This document shows positions 9,328 through 17,829 of a stretch of 64,000 nt of DNA, one piece after another (the first letter of the stretch is position 1; each line of letters begins with the position of its first letter). The notes under the pieces are model-generated. The model was not told the origin of the DNA. It saw only the letters and a program-made list of their open reading frames with translations, and searched no databases. The translations under genes were made by a program, and so were the position numbers. Location: NCBI GenBank assembly GCA_009712185.1, contig WASQ01000048.1, forward strand, positions 13,244 through 77,243. The letters are read 5' to 3'. This DNA comes from Telmatospirillum sp. (GTDB lineage Bacteria; Pseudomonadota; Alphaproteobacteria; Rhodospirillales; Magnetospirillaceae).

Positions 9328-9927
9328 TCATTTCTTCGCTTTGGTCAGTTCGTCAATCTGCTTCTGCATGGTGTTGAGCCTGCCCTGAAGCTCGGTGACC
9401 AGAGCGGCGGAAGGCTCGGTGCCGGTCTCCGGCGGCCGGTCGGTGGATGGCGCGGCGGCTCCGCCCGGTCCGGAATAGAAGGGGGTGAACATCTTCATCG
9501 CATTCTCGAAGAAGGCGATGTTCTGTTTGTTCATTTCTTCCAGAGGATTGAAGGGAAACAGGCCGCCCAGCGTCTGTTCGACATATTGGCGCATCTGGGC
9601 CTCGTTCCTGAGGAACGCCTGCATGCTGTATTCCAGGTACCGGGGCACCAGTCCGCCAAGCGAATCGCCGTAAAAGCTGATCAGTTGGCGAAGGAACGGG
9701 ATCGGCAGCAGATTCTGGCCGTCCTTGCTTTCTTCCTCGACGATGATCTGGGTCAGGACGGACCGCGTGATGTCCTCTCCCGTCTTGGCGTCGAAAACCA
9801 CGAAATCCGTATTGTCTTTCACCATCTGACAAAGATGGTCGAGCGTCACATAGCTGCTCGTCGCGGTGTTGTACAGCCGGCGGTTGGCGTACTTCTTAAT
9901 CGTGATTGGCGCGGTGTTATTGTTCAT
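9328..9927 (-). CDS. phaR: Polyhydroxyalkanoate synthesis repressor
   Basis: PhaR (199 residues) is the DNA- and PHA-binding repressor that controls phasin and PHA genes. The N-terminal DNA-binding/accumulation domain is unmistakable: ITIKKYANRRLYNTATSSYV, then LDHLCQMVKDNTDFVVFDAK and EDITRSVLTQIIVEEESK. The central PHB-binding region (LPIPFLRQLISFYGDSLGGL, then VPRYLEYSM) follows. The C-terminus ends in a short coiled coil (LVTELQGRLNTMQKQIDELT). It is transcribed divergently from the small ORF and phaC, and a near-perfect inverted repeat overlaps its likely promoter. Confidence 0.96.
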   Translation of the reverse strand: MNNNTAPITIKKYANRRLYNTATSSYVTLDHLCQMVKDNTDFVVFDAKTGEDITRSVLTQIIVEEESKDGQNLLPIPFLRQLISFYGDSLGGLVPRYLEYSMQAFLRNEAQMRQYVEQTLGGLFPFNPLEEMNKQNIAFFENAMKMFTPFYSGPGGAAAPSTDRPPETGTEPSAALVTELQGRLNTMQKQIDELTKAKK

Positions 9928-9982
9928 TGGCTTTCTATTCCCTCGCTGCGGCCCCCGGGCACTGTAACAGAAATTTCCAGGT

Positions 9983-10006
9983 TTATAATGCCTTGCAGCA
10001 TAATAA
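9983..10006. promoter_or_regulatory. Inverted repeat at the phaR promoter, candidate PhaR operator
   Basis: TTATAATGC (9983-9991) and GCATAATAA (9998-10006) form 9-base arms with one mismatch around a 6-base spacer, 56 bases upstream of the phaR ATG. On the minus strand the same segment includes a TATAAA-like -10. PhaR proteins commonly repress their own gene, so an autoregulatory site is plausible. Confidence 0.45.
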
Positions 10007-10304
10007 CCGTTCCCGTCCCGGTTCCAAGTGACGTTCCATGGGAAATTTCATCCGAAAATTTGTCCCCGCGGTCTCGTTTCCGCTCCATCCGGGCAACCCG
10101 CGCGGGTTGTCCGTCCCGGAAAACCGGTCCACCGACCTTCTCCCCCCTTCTCCCTTCTCCCTCTCCCATATCGTTGGGCGCGCGACGTGCCGGCGCGATA
10201 TCGGTTCCTCCGGCCCGCCGCTGTGTCGCGCGTTGGCCCCGATTGGCGGATGACGCCCCCGGCTGTCGCTGGTCAACCGGCGGGGCCGCCGCTATACTTT
10301 TTCC
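10007..10304. other. phaR / phaC divergent intergenic region
   Basis: About 300 bases between the divergent phaR and the small PHA-associated ORF. The left part is moderately AT-rich; TTCC-ATG-GGAA at about 10034-10044 is a small palindrome. No coding sequence is credible here. Confidence 0.5.
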
Positions 10305-10712
10305 ATGACGGACACGCCGGATCTCGAACAACTCGCACGCCGCTATCTCGATCTCTGGCAGGAACAGACGGCGGCGATCATCACCGACCCGGCAACCGCC
10401 GAGGCCATGGGCCGGGCCTATGCCCTGTTCGGCCGGGGGCTGGCCGCTTTCGGCGAGACCGCGGCCAGAACCGGACCGGCAACTGAGGGGGCGACCGAGA
10501 CAACCGATCATGCCGATGCCGCTTCCGACCGATCCTCCCCCGCCGCGGCCGGGTCCGCGCCCCCTGCTGATGCATCTGCTGGAACAGGCCCTGCTGACGG
10601 CGGGCTCGCAGATCGCGTTGCCCGCCTTGAGGAACGGATCCTTCGTCTGGAGGCCGCACTTGGCCTCGACGGCGGAAAGCCTGCAAAGCCAGCTCGCAAA
10701 CGTCGATCCTGA
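10305..10712 (+). CDS. Small PHA-associated protein, overlaps phaC
   Basis: A 135-residue protein of unknown exact function. The N-terminal half (LARRYLDLWQEQTAAIITDP through YALFGRGLAAFGE) is amphipathic and recalls the N-terminus of PHA-synthase partner subunits and phasins. The middle is Ala/Ser/Pro-rich. The C-terminus has leucine heptads (ADRVARLEERILRLEAALG) and a basic tail (KPARKRRS). The last about 203 bases overlap the phaC start in another frame, and both frames look protein-like there. A role in the synthase complex or granule surface is inferred from position and composition only. Confidence 0.6.
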   Translation: MTDTPDLEQLARRYLDLWQEQTAAIITDPATAEAMGRAYALFGRGLAAFGETAARTGPATEGATETTDHADAASDRSSPAAAGSAPPADASAGTGPADGGLADRVARLEERILRLEAALGLDGGKPAKPARKRRS

Positions 10713-11751
10713 TCTCTTCGGCGCCGCCCTGGCGGAAGAGGGCCGGCGTCGGCTGGGCGATTTCCTGGGCGGCGTCGAGGCCTATCGCGATCATCCCTAC
10801 CAACGCCGTCTGCCGGCGGTTCCGGTCGTCTGGCAGGACGGGACGACCCGGCTGCTCGATTATGGCGGACCCGGAGCGACCGGCCCGGCGGTGCTGCTTG
10901 TTCCTTCGCTGATCAACCGCGGCTACATCCTCGACCTGACGCCCCGGCGCAGCCTGGTCCGCTATCTCGCCGGGCGCGGAATCAGGCCTTTCCTCCTGGA
11001 TTGGGACTGTCCCGGTCCGGCGGAACGGGGGTTTGCCCTGGAGGATTATGTGGCCGGCCGTCTCAGCCGCGCCCTCGACGCTGTGCTCGTCCGGGCCGGG
11101 CGGCCGCTCCTGGCCGGTTATTGCATGGGCGGGTTGCTGGCGCTTGGTGCGGGAGTGCTTCGCCAGGACGATGTGCGCGGATTGGCGCTGCTGGCGACCC
11201 CCTGGGACTTCCATCAGCCCGATGGCGATCAGGCGGGGATCCTGCGATCGCTGCGTCCCTTCTGGCAGGACGTCATTACGCTCTATAACGGTCTGCCCGT
11301 CGATGTCCTGCAAGGCCTGTTCGCCGCCATCGACCCCGGGGGAATCGGCCGGAAATTTCGCCAGTTCGGACGCTTGAAACGCAAAAGTGTCCGCGCCAGC
11401 GATTTTGTCGCGGTAGAGGACTGGTTGAACGACGGGGTGCCGCTGGCCGCGGGCGTCGCCCACGACTGCCTCACGGGGTGGTATATCGAAAACCGCCCCG
11501 CACGGGGCGAGTGGCGGCTGGCGGGGCGGACACTCCAGGCGTCGGATTTCCGTCGACCCTGCCTGGCACTGATCCCGGAAAGGGACCGGATCGTTCCGCC
11601 CCAATCGGCCCTGGCGCTGCCGGACGCCATGCCGCAGGCGCGCAGCCGCATGATCTCGACGGGGCATATCGGAATGGTGACGGGGCGTCGGGCAAAGTCC
11701 GATGCCTACACGATATTGGCGAAATGGATTCTGGGATTTAGCAACTTTTAA
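10510..11751 (+). CDS. phaC: Polyhydroxyalkanoate synthase-like alpha/beta hydrolase
   Basis: About 413 residues of the PhaC/PhaC-like family, which polymerises 3-hydroxyacyl-CoA. Seen: VLLVPSLINRGYILDLTPRR near residue 130, the lipase-like box GYCMGG with the catalytic Cys at about residue 205, the acid residue in PERDRIVPP, and the catalytic His in STGHIGMVTG. It is shorter than class I synthases and lacks their long N-terminal domain. The start at 10510 keeps the family-like PRPGPRPL N-terminus, at the cost of a 203-base overlap with the previous ORF. ATG 10570 is an alternative. phaB follows after a 417-base gap. Confidence 0.85.
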   Translation: MPMPLPTDPPPPRPGPRPLLMHLLEQALLTAGSQIALPALRNGSFVWRPHLASTAESLQSQLANVDPDLFGAALAEEGRRRLGDFLGGVEAYRDHPYQRRLPAVPVVWQDGTTRLLDYGGPGATGPAVLLVPSLINRGYILDLTPRRSLVRYLAGRGIRPFLLDWDCPGPAERGFALEDYVAGRLSRALDAVLVRAGRPLLAGYCMGGLLALGAGVLRQDDVRGLALLATPWDFHQPDGDQAGILRSLRPFWQDVITLYNGLPVDVLQGLFAAIDPGGIGRKFRQFGRLKRKSVRASDFVAVEDWLNDGVPLAAGVAHDCLTGWYIENRPARGEWRLAGRTLQASDFRRPCLALIPERDRIVPPQSALALPDAMPQARSRMISTGHIGMVTGRRAKSDAYTILAKWILGFSNF

Positions 11752-12168
11752 GTGCTTTTTCCCGTTTCATCGGCCGGTATCGTTCTTTTCATGAAAATTT
11801 CTGCACCTGATGGATCGTTACGTTTGTAACCTTCCTAAATCACTGTATTCGGTATGGTGACATTTCAATATGACCTCTTGGATAGGGAATTTATATCCCT
11901 ATTTGGTGGATTTTCTCCCAGTCCGGTTGTCTGTATCACTTCACTCAGCCGAAAACTGTTCATAAATAAGACATAAGAACAGTCTCATATCCATATTTTC
12001 AGTACAGGTATCTTGCCCTGTTACTGAAGGGGGAGCGGGGGCGCAGTCGGAAGGGTATACCCTCCGGTTTGTGCTGCTATTTCTTTTTCCCGTAAAGATT
12101 TATGATGTTAGAGGTTTTCCAATAACCAGCCGCAACGGCCAAGTGATCAGGAAAGAAGGGAGCAAAAA
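11752..12168 (+). other. phaC-phaB intergenic region with phaB promoter
   Basis: A 417-base AT-rich gap. No gene is visible. It holds an inverted repeat at 11882-11902 and, at its end, a good ribosome site (AAGAAGGGAG) seven bases before the phaB ATG. phaB therefore probably has its own promoter rather than being read through from phaC. Confidence 0.55.
11882..11902. promoter_or_regulatory. Inverted repeat ATAGGGA-N7-TCCCTAT upstream of phaB
   Basis: Perfect 7-base arms (11882-11888 and 11896-11902) around a 7-base AT spacer form a 21-base symmetrical site. It lies 267 bases upstream of phaB in AT-rich DNA. The geometry is that of a dimeric regulator site. The protein that binds is unknown. 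Confidence 0.5.
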
Positions 12169-12891
12169 ATGGGGCGGATTGCACTCGTGACAGGCGGAAC
12201 CCGCGGAATCGGCCGCGCGGTCAGCGAGGCGTTGAAGAACGCCGGGTATCGTGTGGTGGCCAACTACTTCGGCAATGAGGAGGCTGCCCGTCAGTTCAGC
12301 GAAGAGACCGGAATTCCGGCCTACAAGTTCGACGTCTCCAGTTTTCCCGACAGCGAGACGGCGATCCGCAAGATCGTCGAAGAGGTCGGGCCGATTGAGA
12401 TTCTGGTCAACAATGCGGGGATTACCCGTGACGCCACCCTGCACAGGATGACCTATGACCAGTGGGAGGACGTGATTCACACCAATCTGACGTCCTGCTT
12501 CAATCTGGCCCGGCTGGTGATCGAGTCCATGCGCGATCGCGGTTTCGGCCGTATCGTCAATATCGGGTCGATCAACGGACAGGCCGGCCAGTACGGCCAG
12601 GTCAACTATGCCGCCGCCAAGTCGGGGATTCACGGCTTCACGAAGGCGCTGGCCCAGGAAAGCGCCGCCAAGGGAATTACCGTGAACGCCATCGCCCCCG
12701 GCTATGTCGACACCGATATGGTCCGGTCTGTGCCCCATGCGGTTCTCGAGAAGATCATCGCCAGGATTCCGGCCGGCCGGCTGGGGCGCGCCGACGATAT
12801 CGCCCGCGGCGTATTGTTCCTGGTGGCCGACGACGCGGATTTCGTGACCGGCGCGACCCTGTCGATCAACGGCGGCCAGCATATGTACTGA
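12169..12891 (+). CDS. phaB: Acetoacetyl-CoA reductase
   Basis: A 240-residue short-chain dehydrogenase that reduces acetoacetyl-CoA to (R)-3-hydroxybutyryl-CoA with NADPH, supplying monomer to PhaC. Seen: the Rossmann motif TGGTRGIG (residues 9-16), NNAGITRDATLHRMTYDQW, the catalytic Ser in NIGSINGQAGQYGQVNY with Tyr/Lys in NYAAAKSG, and the end ATLSINGGQHMY typical of PhaB. FabG-type ketoreductases are close relatives, but the QAGQYGQ and GGQHMY features favour PhaB. It converges with the antiporter gene across a strong shared hairpin. Confidence 0.93.
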   Translation: MGRIALVTGGTRGIGRAVSEALKNAGYRVVANYFGNEEAARQFSEETGIPAYKFDVSSFPDSETAIRKIVEEVGPIEILVNNAGITRDATLHRMTYDQWEDVIHTNLTSCFNLARLVIESMRDRGFGRIVNIGSINGQAGQYGQVNYAAAKSGIHGFTKALAQESAAKGITVNAIAPGYVDTDMVRSVPHAVLEKIIARIPAGRLGRADDIARGVLFLVADDADFVTGATLSINGGQHMY

Positions 12892-12917
12892 CCACCCTGT
12901 TCCCAGGGATGCTCCCC

Positions 12918-12956
12918 GGGGCAGACCGGCGTCAGCGTATGGCGCCGGTCTGCCCC
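12918..12956. terminator. Bidirectional hairpin between phaB and the antiporter gene
   Basis: Perfect 14-base arms GGGGCAGACCGGCG (12918-12931) and CGCCGGTCTGCCCC (12943-12956) enclose an 11-base loop. It starts 27 bases past the phaB stop. The antiporter's stop codon lies in the loop and its last codons in the right arm, so one hairpin can serve both convergent genes. No clear T tract is present. Confidence 0.75.
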
Positions 12957-14707
12957 AGAATCCTGAGCGCCGCGTCGCGGAACCGTTCCCAGCCGGTAGG
13001 CGGCGTTCCGGAAGGATCAAGGGCGATTCCAACGGACGACAGCCGGTTGTCCGTCATATCGCGGACGATCAGTTCGACATCTCCCAGTCTCAGATGGTCG
13101 CCCACCTCGAGATCGGACCGGAATTCACGGCGGAAAAGGTCCGCGACCGTGAGATGCCTGTCCTCGTCGGGCAGGGAAAGTCCATAAGCGTCGGCCAGAG
13201 CTTCCAGTGCCACATCCGCCCCGATGGCGAAATCGCCGGACAGCCAGTCCCCGCTTTCCGTGTCGTCGCGCGCGCGCCCGAACAGCCGGTCGAGGTCGGG
13301 AATCTGCGGCGGGGTCGCCAGCAGCGCGACGCTGTCGCCGGGCAGGAACCGGCGCGACGCCGGACGGATCTGCCCGCTCCGCTGAGTCCAGAGCGGACGG
13401 ACCCAGCGGGGCAGAGGCCGTCCCCGGGCAAGGGGACTTTCCGGATGCAGGCGGTATGTCACCAGTTCGTGGCCGGCCAGTCCGGGGAGATCGACCTCGG
13501 CCCGTTCGACCGGACCGGCCTTTTCCGGAACGATCAGGCCCAGCCAGCGGGCCAGCGGGCGGACCGTCCAGCCCTGGACCGCCAGCGACACGACGACAAC
13601 CATGAATGTGATCTCGAAGATGTCCTCGCCCATGGGCAGTCCACCCATCAGCGGCACCATCGACAACAGGATCGAGACGGCGCCGCGCAATCCGACCCAG
13701 GACACGAAAACCCGCTCACGGCCGCTGAAACGGAAGGGCAGCAGGCAGATCAGCACCGCGACAGGGCGCGCCACCAGCGTGAGAATGGCTGCAAGAGCGG
13801 CACTGGTAAGGGCAACTGCGGGGAAATGACTGGGGCGGGCCAGCAGGCCCAGCGCCACGAACATGCCGATCTGGGACAGCCAGGAAATGCCCTCCTGAAA
13901 ACGCCGGATCGTGCCGGCCGCCTGCAGGCGGGCATTGCCGACCAGCAGTCCGGCCAGGTAGGCGGCCAGAAAGCCGCTGCCGTCCAGCAGATTGGTCAGG
14001 GCGTAGCCGACCACCACCAGGCCCAGCACCGCCACCGGATACAGCCCCTGTTCCAGATGGACGCGATTGACGACGATCACGATGATGATCCCCACGATCA
14101 CGCCAGCCACCAGCCCTCCCCCCATCTGGAGCGCCAGTCCGATGACGATCGAGGGCGCATGGACGGCGGCATTTCCCCCGAGCACGGCCACCAGGGTCAC
14201 CGACAACGAGGCCGCGACCGGGTCGTTGGTGCCCGATTCGATTTCCAGGGTCGACCGGACGCGATCGCGCAGGGTGATTCCGCCAACGCGCAGCAGGAAG
14301 AACAGGGCGGCCGCGTCGGTCGAACTCAGGATCGCGCCCAGCAGCAGTGATGTCGGCCAGTCCAGTCCCAGCAGTCCATGGGCGGGCAGGGTGATCAGGG
14401 CCGCCGTTACGACAACGCCCGCCGTGGCGAGCACCGCCGCCGGGGCGGCGGACAGGCGGACGCTTTTCAGGCTGGTGTGAAAGCCGCTGTCGAACAGGAT
14501 GATCGCCAGGGCGGCATTGCCGATCAGGAAGGCCGTGGGCGCGTCCGCCAGCGTGATGCCGCCCGGGCCGTCACGTCCCGCCAGCAGGCCGATCGCCAGG
14601 AACAGCAGCAGCAGGGGCGCGCCCGCGCGGAAGGCCAGGACGCTGGTGAACACACTGGTGATCACCAGCCCGGCACAGACAAGGATGATCAGATTGATGC
14701 CGCCCAT
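12932..14707 (-). CDS. Potassium/proton antiporter (CPA1, NhaP2/CvrA-like)
   Basis: A 591-residue inner-membrane antiporter. The first about 390 residues are a 12-13-helix Na/H exchanger domain, with LLLFLAIGLLAGRDGPGGI near the start, LGAILSSTDAAALFFLLR and ESGTNDPVAASLSV (the ion-site Asp). After that comes a cytoplasmic RCK_C-like segment (LVTYRLHPESPLARGRPL) and a CorC/HlyC-like transporter-associated domain (LADAYGLSLPDEDRHLTVAD). This order is that of NhaP2/CvrA proteins that export K+ in exchange for H+. It stands alone and shares its terminator with phaB. Confidence 0.88.
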   Translation of the reverse strand: MGGINLIILVCAGLVITSVFTSVLAFRAGAPLLLLFLAIGLLAGRDGPGGITLADAPTAFLIGNAALAIILFDSGFHTSLKSVRLSAAPAAVLATAGVVVTAALITLPAHGLLGLDWPTSLLLGAILSSTDAAALFFLLRVGGITLRDRVRSTLEIESGTNDPVAASLSVTLVAVLGGNAAVHAPSIVIGLALQMGGGLVAGVIVGIIIVIVVNRVHLEQGLYPVAVLGLVVVGYALTNLLDGSGFLAAYLAGLLVGNARLQAAGTIRRFQEGISWLSQIGMFVALGLLARPSHFPAVALTSAALAAILTLVARPVAVLICLLPFRFSGRERVFVSWVGLRGAVSILLSMVPLMGGLPMGEDIFEITFMVVVVSLAVQGWTVRPLARWLGLIVPEKAGPVERAEVDLPGLAGHELVTYRLHPESPLARGRPLPRWVRPLWTQRSGQIRPASRRFLPGDSVALLATPPQIPDLDRLFGRARDDTESGDWLSGDFAIGADVALEALADAYGLSLPDEDRHLTVADLFRREFRSDLEVGDHLRLGDVELIVRDMTDNRLSSVGIALDPSGTPPTGWERFRDAALRILGQTGAIR

Positions 14708-14834
14708 CCATCACCCCCATCCGGTTATCCACCAAATTGTGCGGGCGATGGGGAGGGGGCGTCAATCGATGAAGGGAACACGGCCCCGGGGACAGTCGGG
14801 AGACCCCGATCGTCCCCGGGAATTTTTCTCCGTT

Positions 14835-15434
14835 TCAGTCAGACGGCCGGGTGGACGCGACGGACGGGCGTTTCGAGAGCGCGCCATGCCAGGCAGCGAG
14901 ACGGGGGCGTCCTTCCCGCCAGTTTTCGACCGGCTTGCGGAAATCAAGATAGTCCAGCGCACAGACGATCGTGATTTCCCCCAGGGTGAATCCGGTGGCC
15001 GGCATCTCTGCCTCCAGGGCGTCCAGTCCTCGTTGGATCGCGCCGCGCTGCCGGTCGATCCAGGTATCCCACCGCCGGTCGGCGGGACGCATCACGGTTT
15101 CCACCCGTACCGCGACGGAGGCATCCAGCAGGCCGTCCGCCAGCGCCTGATGCCGCAGGGTGGTCCACCGGGCGGCACCCTCGGCCGGAATCAGACGCGG
15201 GCCATCATGGAGACTGTCGAGATAGTCGCAGATGACCGGCGAATCATAGAGAATTACCCCATCATCCGTGACCAGGGCCGGAACCCGGCCGAGCGGATTA
15301 TGGGTGGGAAGATCCGTTTCGGGTGACCAGGGATCGGTCAGCACATGTTCGATCCGGCCGGCCAGACCGGTCTCGATGGCGGTGATCACAACCTTGCGGA
15401 CGTAAGGCGATGTCCGGCTGTAACGCAGCTTCAT
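14835..15434 (-). CDS. Glutathione S-transferase family protein
   Basis: A 199-residue GST-like protein. The N-terminal thioredoxin-fold domain begins MKLRYSRTSPYVRKVVITAI, with Ser/Thr near the glutathione thiol position, NPLGRVPALVTDDG (the cis-Pro loop) and LYDSPVICDYLDSL (the Glu/Asp-Ser glutathione site). The helical C-terminal domain follows. The start at 15434 is chosen because translation upstream has no family resemblance and overlaps the gloB end. It lies 43 bases downstream of gloB on the same strand, so a glutathione-linked detoxification operon with glyoxalase II is likely. Confidence 0.88.
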   Translation of the reverse strand: MKLRYSRTSPYVRKVVITAIETGLAGRIEHVLTDPWSPETDLPTHNPLGRVPALVTDDGVILYDSPVICDYLDSLHDGPRLIPAEGAARWTTLRHQALADGLLDASVAVRVETVMRPADRRWDTWIDRQRGAIQRGLDALEAEMPATGFTLGEITIVCALDYLDFRKPVENWREGRPRLAAWHGALSKRPSVASTRPSD

Positions 15435-15477
15435 GATGGCGGTCTCCGAAAGGGCCGGCCCGGCTGCCGGCCAAAGG

Positions 15478-16248
15478 TCAGAACGCGTCCTTGCGCCGCC
15501 GGATCTCGGCGAAGACCAGCGGCGGATCTTCGTCCGGGAGGCCGACGCCGCGTTTGACGCTGTCGACGTCCGCCCTGAGGAACGGGTTCGTTTTTTTCTC
15601 CAGCCCGAGACTGGAGGGGACGGTGGGCAATCCCCTGCCCCGGCGGGCATCGATGTCGGCGATCCGGGCCGTCAGATCGGGATTGTCCCGTTCCACCGTG
15701 CGGGCAAAGCGGGCGTTGGACTGGGTGTATTCGTGGGCGCAATAGACCGCGGTGTCGTCCGGAAGGCTGCGGATCTTGGACAGCGACGCCCACATCTGCG
15801 CGGCAGAGCCCTCGAAAAGACGGCCGCATCCCATGGCGAACAGGGTGTCTCCGCAGAACAGCGCGTGGGATTCCGGAAACCAGTAGGCGATGTGGCCGAC
15901 GGTATGACCGGGAACATCCATCACCATGGCCGCCTTGCTGCCGAGCAGGAAGGAGTCGCCATCGCCGACCTTCACCGTGATGCCGGGGATGCGCTGAGCG
16001 TCCTGGCGCGACCCGACGACGACGGCGCCGGTGGCTTTCTGAAGCGCGAGATTGCCGCCGGTATGATCGTTGTGGTGATGAGTGTTGAGAATATGCGTCA
16101 AAGTCCATCCGTGACGCGCCAGCGCGTCCTGCACGGGTTCGGCCACGGCCGGATCGACGACGGCGGTGGCGCCGCTGTCCGGATCGTGAACCAGATAGAC
16201 ATAGTTGTCGGAAAGGACGGGAATCTGCTCGATCTGCATCGGCGCCAT
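15478..16248 (-). CDS. gloB: Hydroxyacylglutathione hydrolase (glyoxalase II)
   Basis: GloB (256 residues) hydrolyses S-lactoylglutathione to D-lactate and glutathione in methylglyoxal detoxification. The metallo-beta-lactamase site THHHNDHTGG starts at residue 56. The remaining metal ligands are in DVPGHTVGHIAYWF, FCGDTLFAMGCGRLFEG and YCAHEYTQSN. The C-terminal HAGH domain (LPTVPSSLGLEKKTNPFLR) is present. The start is set at 16248 because GGAGG lies five bases upstream, and it gives the standard N-terminus IEQIPVLSDNYVYLVHD. It is divergent from the methyltransferase gene and cotranscribed with the GST gene. Confidence 0.95.
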   Translation of the reverse strand: MAPMQIEQIPVLSDNYVYLVHDPDSGATAVVDPAVAEPVQDALARHGWTLTHILNTHHHNDHTGGNLALQKATGAVVVGSRQDAQRIPGITVKVGDGDSFLLGSKAAMVMDVPGHTVGHIAYWFPESHALFCGDTLFAMGCGRLFEGSAAQMWASLSKIRSLPDDTAVYCAHEYTQSNARFARTVERDNPDLTARIADIDARRGRGLPTVPSSLGLEKKTNPFLRADVDSVKRGVGLPDEDPPLVFAEIRRRKDAF

Positions 16249-16373
16249 GGGAACCTCCATTTCCGCCATCGCGAAGGCGGGGGGGCTGACGGGCCCAACC
16301 ATAACGCCGGTGCGGGGCGGCGGTCACGTTGATTTCTCTTGCCCGAGGGGCGGTTGAGCCGCATTGATGGGGC

Positions 16374-17165
16374 ATGTCGAGCGACGTCATCGATCTCCGT
16401 GATTTCTATGAAACCGGCCTTGGTCAGACGGCCAGGCGGATGATCCGTCGCCAGATCCGGACCATCTGGCCGGATACCAGCGACATGCGCGTGCTGGGAC
16501 TGGGATTTGCAACGCCCTATCTGCGGTCCTTCCGGGACGAGACGGAGCGCGTGATCGCCCTGATGCCCTCAACCCAGGGCGTTTTGCCGTGGCCGCCTGA
16601 CGGTCCCTGCCTCACGGGCCTTGCCGACGAAACGGAGCTGCCGCTGCCCGATCGCTCCATTGACCGCGTTCTGCTGGTCCATGCGTTGGAATCGACCGAG
16701 CAGGTCCGCGCCTCCTTGCGCGAAATCTGGCGGATCCTGGCGGACGGGGGGCGGCTTCTGGTGGTCGCGCCGAACCGGCGGGGCATTTGGGCCCGCCTCG
16801 AACGGACGCCCTTCGGGCAGGGGCGCCCTTACACGCCGTCGCAACTGACCCGCCTGTTGCGCGACAATATGTATACGCCGTTGCAGACCGCCACCGCGCT
16901 TTACATGCCCCCGTTCCGCTCCCGCTTCGTCCTGCGGTCGGCGCCGGCCTGGGAGCAGCTTGGCGAACGCTGGTTCCCGTCCTTTGCCGGCGTGCTTCTG
17001 GTCGAGGCCGCCAAACAGATCTACGGGGGCAGCGCGATCCGTCAGGCCCCCGTCCAGCGACGGACCTATCTTGCCGTTCCCCAGGGATTCCGTCCCCACG
17101 GATTGCGGGCGATGGCTCACGGCGGCAAGAAGGCTGCGCCGATCGGCGGCGATCCGCGCAGGTGA
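16374..17165 (+). CDS. SAM-dependent methyltransferase (class I), substrate unknown
   Basis: A 263-residue protein with a methyltransferase core. VLGLGFATPYL (glycine-rich SAM site, about residues 40-50), ELPLPDRSIDRVLLVHALE and EIWRILADGGRLLVVAPNR are the motifs usual for the methyltransferase-11 family. The C-terminal part is longer and ends in a basic tail (HGGKKAAPIGGDPRR). Its place divergent from gloB is, to my knowledge, common in alphaproteobacteria, but no substrate is established. It converges with metW with only 19 bases between. Confidence 0.8.
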   Translation: MSSDVIDLRDFYETGLGQTARRMIRRQIRTIWPDTSDMRVLGLGFATPYLRSFRDETERVIALMPSTQGVLPWPPDGPCLTGLADETELPLPDRSIDRVLLVHALESTEQVRASLREIWRILADGGRLLVVAPNRRGIWARLERTPFGQGRPYTPSQLTRLLRDNMYTPLQTATALYMPPFRSRFVLRSAPAWEQLGERWFPSFAGVLLVEAAKQIYGGSAIRQAPVQRRTYLAVPQGFRPHGLRAMAHGGKKAAPIGGDPRR

Positions 17166-17184
17166 ATAACGTCGCGGCGCGCGG

Positions 17185-17829
17185 TCAGTCCGCCTTCGGG
17201 CCGGCGCGGCGCAGCAGGAAAACCGCCTGTTCCCCCAGCAGATTGGCAAAACGGCCGCTGGCGTCATAGCGGGGCCGTCCGTTGGCGTTGAGCGAGATCG
17301 CCCGTTCGATGACGATCCCCAGTTCTGCGCACAGCACATGGAAATCGCTGATCGTGCACAGGTGGATGTTGGGGGTGTCATGCCACTGATAGGTCAGCGT
17401 TTCTGTCACTGGCATGCGACCGTGGCGCAAAAGCGACAGGCGCACCCGCCAATGACCGAAGTTGGGGAAGGACACGATCGCGTGCCGGCCGATCCGCAGC
17501 ATCTGTTCCAACACATGACGCGGCTCGCGCGTGGCCTGAAGGGTCTGGCTGAGGACTACATAATCGAAGGCGCCCGGGGGATAGTCCTTGAGATCGGTGT
17601 CGGCGTCGCCCTGGATCACCGACAACCCCTGTGCGACGGCCGCCCGCACGCCGGCCATGGACAGTTCGATGCCCCGCCCGTCCACCTGTTTCGACCGGTT
17701 CAGATGATCGAGAAGCGTGCCCTCTCCGCAGCCGATGTCGAGGACGCGCGCGCCGGGCGAGATCATGTCGGCGATCAGTTGCAGGTCGACGCGGATCCCC
17801 GCGCCCGCCCGGTTGTCCCGTCGGCTCAT
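17185..17829 (-). CDS. metW: Methionine biosynthesis protein MetW
   Basis: A 214-residue methyltransferase-fold protein that works with MetX in homoserine acylation. Seen: [20 protein letters not shown] with [11 protein letters not shown] directly following, [20 protein letters not shown], and [20 protein letters not shown], all typical of MetW. The ATG overlaps the metX stop by four bases, the standard metX-metW arrangement of many alpha- and betaproteobacteria. Confidence 0.94.
   Translation of the reverse strand: MSRRDNRAGAGIRVDLQLIADMISPGARVLDIGCGEGTLLDHLNRSKQVDGRGIELSMAGVRAAVAQGLSVIQGDADTDLKDYPPGAFDYVVLSQTLQATREPRHVLEQMLRIGRHAIVSFPNFGHWRVRLSLLRHGRMPVTETLTYQWHDTPNIHLCTISDFHVLCAELGIVIERAISLNANGRPRYDASGRFANLLGEQAVFLLRRAGPKAD

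Noticed and set aside
13094-14350. 418-residue plus-strand frame opposite the antiporter gene
   Set aside because: Gln/Arg/Asp-rich shadow of a membrane protein gene; no start signal.
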